Origin: Agromyces humatus
Lineage (GTDB): Bacteria; Actinomycetota; Actinomycetes; Actinomycetales; Microbacteriaceae
NCBI RefSeq assembly: GCF_021228295.1
Contig: NZ_JAJQPD010000002.1
Location: 372,001 to 436,000 of the forward strand
Length of the DNA: 64,000 nucleotides
Direction: 5' to 3'
Made by a program: the position numbers and the translations under genes. A model generated the notes under the pieces. It was not told the origin of the DNA. It searched no databases and worked only from the letters and a program-made list of their open reading frames with translations. The stretch's first letter is position 1; each line of letters begins with the position of its first letter. Below, one piece after another: positions 47,996-58,218 of this stretch.

Positions 47996-50560
47996 GTGCC
48001 CGGAGAGAATCTCACCCGAATCGAAGCCGAGGAGCGCGCGGCGCTCGTGACGGTGCACGACTACGATGTCGTGCTCGACGTCACCACCGGTCCCGAGGTG
48101 TTCAAGACCACCACCACGGTGCGGTTCGCGGCGACCACACCGGGTGCCTCGACGTTCATCGACGCGATCACCGCGGCCGTGCACTCGGTCACGCTGAACG
48201 GCGTCGAACTCGACCCGGCCGACGTGAGCGACGGCGTGCGCATCCAGCTGCCGAACCTCGCCGCCGAGAACGAGCTCGTCGTCATCGCCGACGGCAACTA
48301 CATGAACACGGGTGAGGGCCTGCATCGCTTCGTCGACCCCGTCGACGACGAGGTCTACCTCTACACCCAGTTCGAGGTGCCCGATTCGCGGCGAATGTTC
48401 GCGGTGTTCGAGCAGCCCGACCTGAAGGCGTCGTTCCGCTTCACGCTCACGGCGCCGTCGCATTGGGAAGTCGTGTCGAATCAGCCGACTCCCGAGCCCG
48501 AGCTGCACAGGTCGACGCGCCGCGCCGACGACGTGTCGACCGCCACCTGGGCGTTCTCGCCGACGCCGCGTATCTCGAGCTACATCACCGCGCTCGTGGC
48601 CGGCCCGTACCACGTGGTGCGCGACGAGCTCACGAGCGCCGACGGTCGCACGATCCCTCTCGGTGTGTTCAGCCGCAAGAGCCTCGCCGAGCACCTCGAC
48701 GCCGACTACATCTTCGAGAAGACGAAGCAGGGCTTCGAGTACTTCGAGGCGAAGTTCGACGTGCCGTACCCGTTCGAGAAGTACGACCAGATGTTCGTGC
48801 CCGAGTACAACGCGGGCGCCATGGAGAACGCCGGCGCGGTCACCTTCACCGAGTTCTACGTGTTCCGTTCGAAGGTGACCGATGCCGTGCGCGAGCGCCG
48901 CGTCGTCACGATCCTGCACGAGCTCGCGCACATGTGGTTCGGCGACCTCGTCACCATGAAGTGGTGGAACGACCTGTGGCTCAACGAGTCGTTCGCCGAG
49001 TGGGCATCGACGATCGCGACCGCCGAGGCCACCGAGTGGACCGAGGCGTGGACGACCTTCAACTCGATGGAGAAGAGCTGGGCCTACCGCCAGGACCAGC
49101 TGCCCTCGACGCACCCGGTCGTCGCGACCATCAACGACCTCGAAGACGTGCAGGTGAACTTCGACGGCATCACGTACGCCAAGGGCGGGTCGGTGCTCAA
49201 GCAGCTCGTCGCGTGGGTGGGCGTCGACGCGTTCTTCGAGGGCGTCTCGGCGTACTTCAAGAAGCACAGCTGGGGCAACACGACGCTCGCCGATCTGCTC
49301 GCCGAGCTCGAGACGGCCAGCGGCCGCGATCTCTCGGCGTGGTCGGGGCTCTGGCTCGAGACCGCGGGCGTCAACACCCTGCGCCCTGAGATCGAGACGG
49401 ATGGCTCGGGCACGATCACCTCCTTCGCCGTGCTGCAGTCGGCCACGGCGGAACACCCCACCATCCGCCCGCATCGCCTCGCGATCGGGTTCTACGGCCT
49501 CTCGGGCGGCAAGCTCGTGCGCGACCACCGCGTCGAACTCGACGTCGACGGCGAGCGCACCGAGGTCGCCGAGCTCGTCGGCCGCGTACGCCCCGACCTC
49601 GTGCTGCTGAACGACGACGACCTCGCCTACGCGAAGATCCGCCTCGACGAGCCCTCGCACGGCGTGGCCCTCGCGAACCTGTCTGCGATCGAAGACCCGC
49701 TCGCGCGAGCACTCGTGTGGAGCTCGGTCTGGGACGCCACCCGCGACGCCGAGACCCGCGCGAGCGACTACCTCGCACTCGTGCTCGGCAACATCGCAAG
49801 CGAGACCGAGTCCACGACCCTGCGCATCGTGCTCGCCAACGCGAACCTCGCGGCGAGCGCGTACACCGCGCCCGAGCGTCGCGCCGAGGCGCGCGCCGCC
49901 CTCGCCGACAGCTTCTGGAAGCTGTCACAGGAGGCGGCTCCGGGCAGCGACGCGCAGTTCCAGTTCGTGATGAACTTCGCCGCGATCGCCGAGGCGGGCT
50001 CGCACGTCGACGACCTCGAGGCCCTCTACAACGGTTCGCTCACGCTCGAGGGGCTCGAGATCGACACCGATCTCGGCTGGGAGCTGCTGATCGCGCTCGT
50101 CGCAGCAGGCCGTGCCGGCGACGCCGAGATCGATGCCCGCCTGGCGACCGACAACACGGCGACGGGGCAGCAGTCCGCCGCGCACGCTCGCGCCGCCATC
50201 CAGACGGCCGAGGGCAAGGAGCGCGCCTGGGCGTCGCTGATCGACGTCGACACGGCGACGAACACCGTCGTGCGCGAGACCGCCGAAGGCTTCCTGCGCG
50301 CCGATCCCGCGCTGCTCGAGCCGTTCGTCGCGCGCTACTTCGAGATGCTCGAGCGCATCTGGGAGGAGCGCAGCTACGCGATCGCCGAGAAGCTGGTCGA
50401 TGGGCTCTACCCGTCGCCGCTCGCGAACCGCGCGCTCGCCGACGCGAGCCGCGCATGGCTCGACGCGCACCCGGAGGTGCCCGCACTGCGCCGACTCGTC
50501 ATCGAGCGGCTCGCGGGCGTCGACCGCGCCCTCGCGGTACAGGCGCGCGACGCGCAGTAG
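47996..50560 (+). CDS. pepN: aminopeptidase N (M1 family), first paralogue
   Basis: Encodes 854 residues from a GTG with GAAGGAG upstream. M1 aminopeptidases remove N-terminal residues with a zinc ion. The exopeptidase motif GAMENAG lies near residue 275, and the zinc site HELAHMWFGD with NESFAEW near 307-330. The C-terminal ~400 residues form the ERAP-like helical domain. It has no signal peptide, so it is cytoplasmic. A second full-length paralogue starts 3.98 kb downstream. A palindromic repeat follows it. Confidence 0.95.
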   Translation: MPGENLTRIEAEERAALVTVHDYDVVLDVTTGPEVFKTTTTVRFAATTPGASTFIDAITAAVHSVTLNGVELDPADVSDGVRIQLPNLAAENELVVIADGNYMNTGEGLHRFVDPVDDEVYLYTQFEVPDSRRMFAVFEQPDLKASFRFTLTAPSHWEVVSNQPTPEPELHRSTRRADDVSTATWAFSPTPRISSYITALVAGPYHVVRDELTSADGRTIPLGVFSRKSLAEHLDADYIFEKTKQGFEYFEAKFDVPYPFEKYDQMFVPEYNAGAMENAGAVTFTEFYVFRSKVTDAVRERRVVTILHELAHMWFGDLVTMKWWNDLWLNESFAEWASTIATAEATEWTEAWTTFNSMEKSWAYRQDQLPSTHPVVATINDLEDVQVNFDGITYAKGGSVLKQLVAWVGVDAFFEGVSAYFKKHSWGNTTLADLLAELETASGRDLSAWSGLWLETAGVNTLRPEIETDGSGTITSFAVLQSATAEHPTIRPHRLAIGFYGLSGGKLVRDHRVELDVDGERTEVAELVGRVRPDLVLLNDDDLAYAKIRLDEPSHGVALANLSAIEDPLARALVWSSVWDATRDAETRASDYLALVLGNIASETESTTLRIVLANANLAASAYTAPERRAEARAALADSFWKLSQEAAPGSDAQFQFVMNFAAIAEAGSHVDDLEALYNGSLTLEGLEIDTDLGWELLIALVAAGRAGDAEIDARLATDNTATGQQSAAHARAAIQTAEGKERAWASLIDVDTATNTVVRETAEGFLRADPALLEPFVARYFEMLERIWEERSYAIAEKLVDGLYPSPLANRALADASRAWLDAHPEVPALRRLVIERLAGVDRALAVQARDAQ

Positions 50561-50571
50561 GCAGCATCCCG

Positions 50572-50645
50572 CCGGTCGGGTGGCGAAGCGTATCGAGACC
50601 CCGTCACGAGGTCTCGATACGGCACCGGCGCGGCTACTCGACCGG
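50572..50645. repeat. palindromic interspersed repeat, copy D
   Basis: This is the best-preserved copy: CCGGTCGGGTGGCGAAGCG then TATCGAGACC, centre CCGTCACG, then GGTCTCGATACGG and CTACTCGACCGG. It sits 12 bases after the pepN stop codon and could fold as a hairpin terminator. Confidence 0.85.
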
Positions 50646-50747
50646 TGATCGGGGCGGTGGGCGTCGTACCTCGGTACGATCGCCCGCCGCCCGAAACCAT
50701 TCCCGAGGCCGATGTGCCCGGGTCGTGGCATCCGTAGTTTCGATGTC

Positions 50748-51659
50748 ATGATCACTGCAGAAGGACTCACCAAGCGCTTCGGCGCGAAGACCGCCGTCGA
50801 CGACATCTCGTTCACCGTGCGGCCCGGCCAGGTCACCGGCTTCCTCGGCCCGAACGGCGCCGGCAAGTCGACCACGATGCGCATGATCGTCGGCCACGAC
50901 CGTCCGAGCGACGGCGGCGTGAAGGTCAACGGCAAGCACTACGCGCAGCACCGCGCCCCCCTCCGCGAGGTCGGCGCGCTGCTCGACGCGAAGGCCGTGC
51001 ACACCGGACGTACCGCAGAGAACCACCTCCTGGCGATGGCCGCCACGCACGGAATCAGCCGACAGCGCGTGCGCGAGGTCATCGAACTCACGGGGCTCGA
51101 GTCGGTCGCTCGCAAGCGCGTCGGCGGGTTCTCGCTCGGCATGGGCCAGCGCCTCGGCATCGCAGCTGCGATGCTCGGTGATCCCGCCACGCTCATCCTC
51201 GATGAACCCGTCAACGGTCTCGACCCCGAGGGCGTGCTGTGGGTGCGCCAATTCGTGCGGCACCTCGCCGCCGAAGGGCGCACGGTCTTCCTCTCGTCGC
51301 ACCTCATGAGCGAGATGGCCCTCACGGCCGACCACCTCATCGTGCTCGGCAAGGGTCGCATCATCACCGATGCCCCCGTCGCCGACGTCATCGCGGGCGG
51401 CACCGGCTTGCGGGTGCACGTGCGCTCGCCGCACGCATCGCAGCTCGCCGACCTGCTCGCCGGGCCCGACATCACCGTCATGCGTGCCGAGGCGGGTGTG
51501 CTCGAGGTCACCGGCCTCGACGCACCCGGCATCGGCGACCTCGCCGCGCAGCATTCCCTCGCCATCCATGAACTCACTCCCAAGAACGCGTCGCTCGAGG
51601 AGGCCTACATGGCCCTGACCGCCGACGCCGTCGAATACCGCACGGAGGCACTCCGATGA
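50748..51659 (+). CDS. ABC transporter ATP-binding protein
   Basis: Encodes 303 residues. Walker A is GPNGAGKST, the signature reads FSLGMGQR (LGMGQ in place of LSGGQ, common in DrrA/BcrA-type exporters), and Walker B is LILDEPVNGLDP. A C-terminal extension of about 70 residues is typical of DrrA-like proteins. Overlap of four bases (ATGA) couples it to the permease. Such exporters move antibiotics, peptides or lipids; the substrate is unknown. A two-component system follows, a frequent arrangement. Confidence 0.92.
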   Translation: MITAEGLTKRFGAKTAVDDISFTVRPGQVTGFLGPNGAGKSTTMRMIVGHDRPSDGGVKVNGKHYAQHRAPLREVGALLDAKAVHTGRTAENHLLAMAATHGISRQRVREVIELTGLESVARKRVGGFSLGMGQRLGIAAAMLGDPATLILDEPVNGLDPEGVLWVRQFVRHLAAEGRTVFLSSHLMSEMALTADHLIVLGKGRIITDAPVADVIAGGTGLRVHVRSPHASQLADLLAGPDITVMRAEAGVLEVTGLDAPGIGDLAAQHSLAIHELTPKNASLEEAYMALTADAVEYRTEALR

Positions 51660-52507
51660 CCACCATCACCCCCACAGAACCGCGCACCGCGTCGGGCTCC
51701 CCCGCCTCCTCGCTCAGCTTCGGCGGCATCCTCCGCTCCGAGTGGATCAAGCTGCGCACCCTGCGTTCGACCGTGTGGTCGTACCTGTTCGTCGTCGTCA
51801 TCATGCTCGGACTCGCGCTCATGCTGTCGCTCACCATCGCGAACGGCGGCTTCAACGCACCCGACGCCCCCGGCGGGTCGGCTGCCGACCAGGCCGGCCT
51901 CTTCGTGCAGTCCTCGACATTCGGCGTGTTCCTCGCGCAGCTGGTCGTCGCGGTGCTCGGCGTGCTCGTCATCACCGGCGAGTACAGCACCGGCATGGCC
52001 CGCTCGACCTTCACCGCGGTGCCCAAGCGCCTGCCGGCACTCGCCGCGAAGGCCGCCGTGCTCTTCGTCGTGACCTACCTGATCAGCCTGGTCGCCGGCA
52101 TCGGCGCCTACTTCGTCTCGGCCGCCGTCTACGCCGGCCACGACGTCTCGGCGAGCCTCACCGACCCCGACGTCTTCATGCCGATCCTCGGCGCCTCGCT
52201 GTACCTCGCGCTGCTCGCCGTCTTCGCGCTCGGCGTCGGCACCATGGTGCGCTCGAGCGCCGGCGGCATCGGCATCGTCCTCGCGCTCATCCTGGTGGTG
52301 CCGACCGTGCTGCAGCTGATCCCGGCGGAGTGGGCCCAGGACATCCACCCGTACCTGCTGTCGACGGCAGGCACGAACATGTTCGCGCCCACCGAGGTCA
52401 CCGGCACCGAGACGCTGACGGCGTGGCAGGACCTGCTCGTCGTCCTCGGCTGGGTCGGCGCCTCAGTGGCGGGCGCGGCCACGCTGCTCGTGAAGCGCGA
52501 CGCGTAG
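51656..52507 (+). CDS. ABC transporter permease (ABC-2 type)
   Basis: Encodes 283 residues. Six hydrophobic helices can be made out, with a longer extracellular loop after the first (NGGFNAPDAPGGSAADQAGL). EYSTGMARSTFTAVPKR is the conserved cytoplasmic coupling loop of this exporter class. It pairs with the preceding ATPase and is followed ten bases later by the sensor kinase gene. Confidence 0.9.
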   Translation: MTTITPTEPRTASGSPASSLSFGGILRSEWIKLRTLRSTVWSYLFVVVIMLGLALMLSLTIANGGFNAPDAPGGSAADQAGLFVQSSTFGVFLAQLVVAVLGVLVITGEYSTGMARSTFTAVPKRLPALAAKAAVLFVVTYLISLVAGIGAYFVSAAVYAGHDVSASLTDPDVFMPILGASLYLALLAVFALGVGTMVRSSAGGIGIVLALILVVPTVLQLIPAEWAQDIHPYLLSTAGTNMFAPTEVTGTETLTAWQDLLVVLGWVGASVAGAATLLVKRDA

Positions 52508-52517
52508 AGTCCTGTCC

Positions 52518-53801
52518 ATGACCCAGTCGTGGCTCGCCCCCGACCACCCGAATGCGGTGGTCGGGGGCGAACCGCGCCTGCCGAAACCGCCCGGGGTGTT
52601 CCGGCAGTTCTGGGCGCGGCATCCGCGGCTCACCGACGGACTGATCGCCGGCATCTACGGCGTGCCGACGATCAGCACCGCGATCGTCATGGCCGTCATC
52701 GACGGGCTCCCGGTCTGGTTCGCCATCGTGGAGGTCGCGTCGATCCTCGCGGCGACCGTCGCCGTCTTCCTGCTCCGACGCACGCGCCCCCGGATCGTGC
52801 TGGGGATCGGCATGCTCGTGTGCCTCGTCTCGGCGCCGGCGGGATCCATCGAGATCATCGCGATCCTGATCGCGCTCTACGCGGTCGCCGTCTACGACTC
52901 GTCGAGGTCGGCCTGGATCGGTCTCGGCCTATCGGTGGGGGTCGCCGCGCTGACGTCGTTCCTCGCCGCTCGGCTCCGGGACACCCGCATCGTCGAGCCC
53001 TTCGACTTCGAACCCCTGGGCTCGTCGATCGCGTTGGCGCTGTTCATGCTCATCGCGACGCTCATCGGCGTGACGGTGGGCAATCGCCGTCGGTACCTCG
53101 ATGCGCTCATCGCCCGCGCCCACGACCTCGCGAGAGAACGCGACCAGCAGGCGGAACTCGCCGCGGCACAGGAGCGCTCGCGCATCGCCCGCGAGATGCA
53201 CGACATCGTCTCGCACGGGCTGACCGTCATGATCACCCTCGCCGAGGGATCTGCGGTGACCGCCGGGCGCGACCCCGAGCGCGCGGCCGACGCGATGCGA
53301 CACGTCGCCGACGCCGGGCGCGACGCCCTCGGCGAGATGCGCCGCATGCTGGGCGTGCTGACCGGGCCGGCCGACGCCGCCGCCGACCGTTCGCCGCAGC
53401 CGGATGTCGCCGCCATCCCCGCGCTCGTCGACGGGTTCCGCGAGGCCGGGTTACCGGTGCGGCTCACGACGTCAGGGCCCGCGATCACCGAGCCCACACT
53501 GCAGCTCGCCGTGTATCGCATCGTGCAGGAGGGGCTGACCAACGCGCTGCGCCACGCGTCGGGAGCGCAGCACGTCGACGTCCGCATCGAGCGACGCGAC
53601 GACGACATCGAGGTCACGGTCGAGGATGACGCCGTGCACCGCTCCATCCGGATGACGGGCGCAGGCCGCGGCCTCGCCGGGCTTCGTGAGCGGGTCGCGC
53701 TCTACGGCGGCACCGTCGAGGCGGGATCACGGCCCGGCGGTGGCTGGCTGCTCCGTGCCACGCTCGACGCGACATCCGACCGACCCGGAGGGGATGCATG
53801 A
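52518..53801 (+). CDS. sensor histidine kinase (HisKA_3 type)
   Basis: Encodes 427 residues. Four to five membrane helices at about 40-185 are followed by the phospho-acceptor His228 in REMHDIVSHGLTVMI and the ATPase motifs IVQEGLTNALRHA and GRGLAGLRERV. No large extracellular domain is present, so it probably senses within the membrane, as do kinases regulating bacitracin-type exporters. It overlaps the response regulator by four bases (ATGA). The neighbouring ABC exporter is its likely target. Confidence 0.93.
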   Translation: MTQSWLAPDHPNAVVGGEPRLPKPPGVFRQFWARHPRLTDGLIAGIYGVPTISTAIVMAVIDGLPVWFAIVEVASILAATVAVFLLRRTRPRIVLGIGMLVCLVSAPAGSIEIIAILIALYAVAVYDSSRSAWIGLGLSVGVAALTSFLAARLRDTRIVEPFDFEPLGSSIALALFMLIATLIGVTVGNRRRYLDALIARAHDLARERDQQAELAAAQERSRIAREMHDIVSHGLTVMITLAEGSAVTAGRDPERAADAMRHVADAGRDALGEMRRMLGVLTGPADAAADRSPQPDVAAIPALVDGFREAGLPVRLTTSGPAITEPTLQLAVYRIVQEGLTNALRHASGAQHVDVRIERRDDDIEVTVEDDAVHRSIRMTGAGRGLAGLRERVALYGGTVEAGSRPGGGWLLRATLDATSDRPGGDA

Positions 53802-54502
53802 CCCTCGACCAGCCGCGCCCGATCCGGATTGCGATCGTCGACGACCAGGCGCTCGTCCGCACCGGCTTCCGCATGGTGCTCGAGGCCGAGGTCGACTTCG
53901 AGGTCGTCGGTGAGGGCGGAGACGGCGCCGCCGCGATCGACCTGGCACGATCCACGGCCATCGACGTCATGCTGATGGACGTGCGGATGCCCGGGATCGA
54001 CGGCATCGCCGCGACCGCCGCCGTGACGGCGGGTGAACACCCGCCGCACGTCATCGTGCTCACGACCTTCGACCTCGACGAGTACGCCTTCGCGGCGATC
54101 CGCTCGGGCGCGAGCGGCTTCCTCCTGAAGGACGTGCGCCCGCAGGAGCTCGTCAGCGCCATCCGCACCGTGCACGCCGGGGACGCCGCCCTCGCCCCGC
54201 GCGTCACCCGGAGGATGATCGAGATGTTCGCCGACGAGCTGCCGATCGCCGACGGGGCCGCGCCGCCGACGCCATCGCTGCTCGACACGCTGACGCCGCG
54301 CGAACGCGAGATCCTCGTCGCCATCGCCGAGGGCCTCAACAACACCGATCTGGCCGCGCGCTTCCACGTCTCGGAATCGACCGTGAAGACCCACGTCGGG
54401 CGCATCCTGCAGAAGCTCGACGCACGCGATCGCGTGCATCTGGTGATCATCGCGTACGAGCACCGGCTGATCCCACCGGGAACGGTCGGAGAGCGTCGGT
54501 AG
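53798..54502 (+). CDS. NarL/LuxR-type response regulator
   Basis: Encodes 234 residues. The receiver has VDDQALVR, the phospho-acceptor Asp61 in LMDVRMPG and the conserved Lys in LLKDVRP. The LuxR DNA-binding helix-turn-helix starts LTPREREILVAIAEGLNNTDLA. It is the last of the exporter-kinase-regulator group and is followed 36 bases later by the second pepN. Confidence 0.94.
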   Translation: MTLDQPRPIRIAIVDDQALVRTGFRMVLEAEVDFEVVGEGGDGAAAIDLARSTAIDVMLMDVRMPGIDGIAATAAVTAGEHPPHVIVLTTFDLDEYAFAAIRSGASGFLLKDVRPQELVSAIRTVHAGDAALAPRVTRRMIEMFADELPIADGAAPPTPSLLDTLTPREREILVAIAEGLNNTDLAARFHVSESTVKTHVGRILQKLDARDRVHLVIIAYEHRLIPPGTVGERR

Positions 54503-54538
54503 GCTGGCGGGGCACATCGACGCGAAGGGGTCTCATCC

Positions 54539-57097
54539 ATGCCGGCTGCCAATCTCACCCGAAGCGAGGCCGAAGCTCGCGCCGCCACCATCGACGTGCG
54601 CGACTATGCCGTCACGCTCGACCTGACGCGCGCAGCCGAGACCTTCTCGAGCGAGACGATCGTGCGGTTCGCGGCCACCCCGGGCACGTCGACCTTCATC
54701 GAGGCGACGACGCGCGAGGTGCGCGAGATCGTGCTGAACGGGCATCCGCTCGACCTCTCGGTGAGCGACGGTTCACGCATCCGACTCGAGGGGCTCGCTG
54801 CAGAGAACGAGCTCAGAGTGGTCGGCACCTTCGCCTACACGAACACCGGCGAGGGCCTGCACCGCTTCGTCGACCCGGTCGACGGCGAGACCTACCTGTA
54901 CACCGAGTTCGCGGTCGCCGAGGCCAACCGGGTGTTCGCGGTGTTCGACCAGCCCGACCTCAAGGCCTCATTCCGCTTCACCGTCACGGCGCCCGCGCAC
55001 TGGGAGTTCCTGAGCAACGCGCCGACGCCCGAGCCTGCCGTCGACGGCGAGCACGCCACCTGGGCGTTCGAAGCCGGCCCGGTCATGTCGAGCTACATCG
55101 TCGCGCTCGTCGCCGGCCCGTACGCGTCGTGGCGCGATCAGGCGACCAGTGTCGACGGTCGCGAGATCCCCCTCGGGCTCTTCACGCGCGCCTCGCTCGC
55201 CCAGTACGCCCATCCCGACGTCATGTTCGAGACGGTGAAGGCCGGCCTCGCGTTCTATGAGCAGGCGTTCGGCGTGGCCTACCCGTTCGGCAAGTACGAC
55301 CAGATCTTCGTGCCCGAGTACAACTGGGGCGCCATGGAGAACGTCGGGGCCGTCACGTTCAACGAGTCGTACCTGTTCCGCGCGCGTGTCTCCGATGCCC
55401 GGCGCGAGCAGCGGGCCATCGTCGTGCTGCACGAGCTCAGCCACATGTGGTTCGGCAACTCGGTCACCATGAAGTGGTGGAACGACCTGTGGCTCAACGA
55501 GTCGTTCGCGACGTGGGCGTCGACGCTCGCGACGTCGCAGATCACCGAGTTCACCGGGGTCTGGGCGACGTTCGCGAGCGACGAGAAGACCCACGCCGCC
55601 GAACAGGACCAGCTGCCGTCGACGCATCCGATCGTCGCCGTCATCGACGATCTCGCCGACGTCGAGGTCAACTTCGACGCGATCACCTACGACAAGGGCG
55701 CCTCGGTGCTCAAGCAGCTCGTCGCGTTCGTCGGCCTCGACGCGTTCCAGCGCGGAGTCGGCGCCTACCTCGCCGCGCACGCGAACGGCAATGCGACCCT
55801 GCGCGACCTGCTCGACGAACTCGAGCGCGCGAGCGGGCGCGAACTGACCAGGTGGTCGCAGCTGTGGCTCGAGACCGCAGGGGTGAACACGCTGCGCGCG
55901 ATCGTCGAAACGGATGCCTCGGGCACGATCACCGCCGCACGCGTCGAGCAGTCGGCGGCCACGGAGCATCCGACCCTGCGTCCCCATCGGGTCGCGATCG
56001 GCTCGTACACGCTCGACGGATCTGCCCTCACCCGAACGCATCGGGTCGAACTCGACATCGACGGCCCGAGCACCGACGTGCCCGAGCTCGTCGGGCTGGC
56101 GCGCCCCGACCTGCTGCTCGTGAACGACGACGACCTGACGTACGCGAAGGTGCGTCTCGACGACCGCTCCTTCGCGGTCGCCACCGAGCACCTCGCCGGG
56201 ATCGCCGACCCGGTCGCGCGTGCGGTCGTGCTCGGGTCCGCCTGGGATGCAGTCCGCGACGCCGAACTCGCGCCGCGCGCGTTCGTGCGACTGGTGGTGG
56301 CGAACATCGGCCGTGAGACGCAGTCCGCGGCGCGCGGCCTCGCCCTCGACCACCTCGAGACGGTGCTCGGCCGATACCTGGCCGAGGAGCACTGCGAGCA
56401 GGTCGCCGCCGAAGCCGGCGACGCCGTCTGGGCGCTCGCCGAGCTCGCGGCAGCCGGCTCCGACACGCAGCTGCAGTTCGTGAAGGCGTTCACCCGCATC
56501 GCGTCGACGGCGGCCCACGCCGACGTGCTCGGCAGCCTGCTCGACGGGTCGATCAGGCTCCCGGGGCTCGAAGTCGATCTCGACCTGCGGTGGGAGCTCG
56601 TCATCGCCCGTGCAGCGCTCGGCGCGGGCACTGATGAAGAGCTCGCCGATGCCCTGCAGCGCGACGACACCGCCAAGGGGCGCCAGCTCGCCGAGACCGC
56701 CCGGGCCGCCCGTCCCGATCAGGCGTCGAAGGATGCCGCGTGGCAGCGCGTCATGACCGACGCCACGCTGTCGAACGACCTGGCTCGGGCGATCGCCGAC
56801 GGCTGGCGACGCACGACCTCGCCCGAGTTGCTCGGGTCGACCGTTGTGGAGTACTTCGACCGTCTGCACGCGGCGTGGGCCGAGCGCGGCTTCACGATGG
56901 GCCGCATCATCGCGACGCGGCTCTTCCCGTCGCCGCTCGTGACGAATGAGCTCGCCGACGTCACCCGCTCCTGGCTCGCGGCCGTTGCCGAGCCCGCCCC
57001 GCTGCACCGGCTCATCGGCGAGCAACTCGCCGAGCTCGAGCGCGGCCTCGCCGCGCAGGCGCGCGATGCCAGCGAGCTCTCGGTCGCGGCTCAGTAG
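54539..57097 (+). CDS. pepN: aminopeptidase N (M1 family), second paralogue
   Basis: Encodes 852 residues. It has the same layout as the gene at 47996-50560: GAMENVG, HELSHMWFGNS and WLNESFATW, then a helical C-terminal domain. Both start with an LTRxEAExRA segment. The two differ in many places in the C-terminal third, so this is an old duplication. Without a signal peptide it acts in the cytoplasm. The two paralogues are separated by an ABC/two-component block. Translation is followed 11 bases later by the MscS gene. Confidence 0.95.
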   Translation: MPAANLTRSEAEARAATIDVRDYAVTLDLTRAAETFSSETIVRFAATPGTSTFIEATTREVREIVLNGHPLDLSVSDGSRIRLEGLAAENELRVVGTFAYTNTGEGLHRFVDPVDGETYLYTEFAVAEANRVFAVFDQPDLKASFRFTVTAPAHWEFLSNAPTPEPAVDGEHATWAFEAGPVMSSYIVALVAGPYASWRDQATSVDGREIPLGLFTRASLAQYAHPDVMFETVKAGLAFYEQAFGVAYPFGKYDQIFVPEYNWGAMENVGAVTFNESYLFRARVSDARREQRAIVVLHELSHMWFGNSVTMKWWNDLWLNESFATWASTLATSQITEFTGVWATFASDEKTHAAEQDQLPSTHPIVAVIDDLADVEVNFDAITYDKGASVLKQLVAFVGLDAFQRGVGAYLAAHANGNATLRDLLDELERASGRELTRWSQLWLETAGVNTLRAIVETDASGTITAARVEQSAATEHPTLRPHRVAIGSYTLDGSALTRTHRVELDIDGPSTDVPELVGLARPDLLLVNDDDLTYAKVRLDDRSFAVATEHLAGIADPVARAVVLGSAWDAVRDAELAPRAFVRLVVANIGRETQSAARGLALDHLETVLGRYLAEEHCEQVAAEAGDAVWALAELAAAGSDTQLQFVKAFTRIASTAAHADVLGSLLDGSIRLPGLEVDLDLRWELVIARAALGAGTDEELADALQRDDTAKGRQLAETARAARPDQASKDAAWQRVMTDATLSNDLARAIADGWRRTTSPELLGSTVVEYFDRLHAAWAERGFTMGRIIATRLFPSPLVTNELADVTRSWLAAVAEPAPLHRLIGEQLAELERGLAAQARDASELSVAAQ

Positions 57098-57108
57098 ACT
57101 TTCGCAGC

Positions 57109-58218
57109 ATGTTCGCTTCTGAGTCCCCACCGCCTGAGCCCACCCCGGTGAGCGGCGACTTCTGGGCGGGCATCGTCGACTACTGGGTCACGAACTGGGA
57201 CAACGTCCTCGGCACCCTGATCTCGATCGTCGTCATCATCGCGATCGCCCTGCTGATCCGGTGGGCGCTGCACTTCGTCATCGACCGCGTCGTGCAGCAG
57301 ATCGTCACGGGCGTCAAGAAGAAGCAGGACGTCACCGACACGCAGGCGCTGCAGGCCTCACCCTCACCGCTCGCCGCGGTGCGGCTCGTGCAGCGCACCC
57401 GAACCCTCGGTTCGGTGCTCACGAACGTCGTCAACGTCACCCTGTTCATCATCGTGACGCTGCTGATCGTCAACACGATCAACGAGGCGATCCTCGGATC
57501 GTTCGCCCTGCTCACCGCCGCCATCGGCGCCGGTCTCGGCTTCGGCGCGCAGAACATCGTGAAAGACGTCCTCAACGGGCTCTTCATGGTCGTCGAAGAC
57601 CAGCTCGGTGTCGGCGACATCGTCGACCTCGGGCCGGCGACGGGCATCGTCGAGGCCGTGCAGATCCGCATCACAAAGGTGCGCGACGTGAACGGCACGC
57701 TCTGGTTCGTGCGAAACGGCGAGATCCTGCGGGTCGGCAACATGTCGCAGGGCTGGGCTCGGGTCATCCTCGATCTTGCCGTGCCGTACGACACCGACGT
57801 CGACGCCGTCGAAGCCCAGCTGCTGCGCACCGCCACCGAGATGTCGCAGACCGGCAAGTGGCGCTCCCGCATCCTCGAGAAGCCCGAAGTCTGGGGTCTC
57901 GAGTCGATCAGCGAAGAGGCGCTCATCATCCGCGTCGTCATGAAGGTGCGCTCGTCGGCCAAAGACGACGTCGCGCGTGAACTGCGCATGCGGTTGAAGA
58001 ACTCCCTCGACGCCATGGACGTCAAGCTGCCGAGCCTCTCGAGCGTCGTGCCGACCGGCTTCGAGGGCGCCACCCGTGTCAAGGGCGCGAAACCACCGCG
58101 AACCGCGCCGAGCGCCGTCATCACGGGCGCTCCCCCTGCCAAGTCGCGCCCGGGGCGCGCACCGCGAGCGCCCCGTGCGCCGAAACCGCCGACATCGCCC
58201 ACCGGAGACCCGTCATGA
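57109..58218 (+). CDS. MscS-family mechanosensitive channel
   Basis: Encodes 369 residues. Three membrane helices at about 30-165 include the pore-lining helix with the Gly/Ala pattern AAIGAGLGFGAQNIVKDVLNG; the usual MscS beta domain follows (VVEDQLGVGDIVDLG, GTVEAV-like GIVEAVQIRITKVRDVNGT). A basic, proline-rich tail (PAKSRPGRAPRAPRAPKPP) ends it, unlike E. coli MscS. It overlaps glbO by four bases, so they are co-transcribed. Confidence 0.92.
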   Translation: MFASESPPPEPTPVSGDFWAGIVDYWVTNWDNVLGTLISIVVIIAIALLIRWALHFVIDRVVQQIVTGVKKKQDVTDTQALQASPSPLAAVRLVQRTRTLGSVLTNVVNVTLFIIVTLLIVNTINEAILGSFALLTAAIGAGLGFGAQNIVKDVLNGLFMVVEDQLGVGDIVDLGPATGIVEAVQIRITKVRDVNGTLWFVRNGEILRVGNMSQGWARVILDLAVPYDTDVDAVEAQLLRTATEMSQTGKWRSRILEKPEVWGLESISEEALIIRVVMKVRSSAKDDVARELRMRLKNSLDAMDVKLPSLSSVVPTGFEGATRVKGAKPPRTAPSAVITGAPPAKSRPGRAPRAPRAPKPPTSPTGDPS

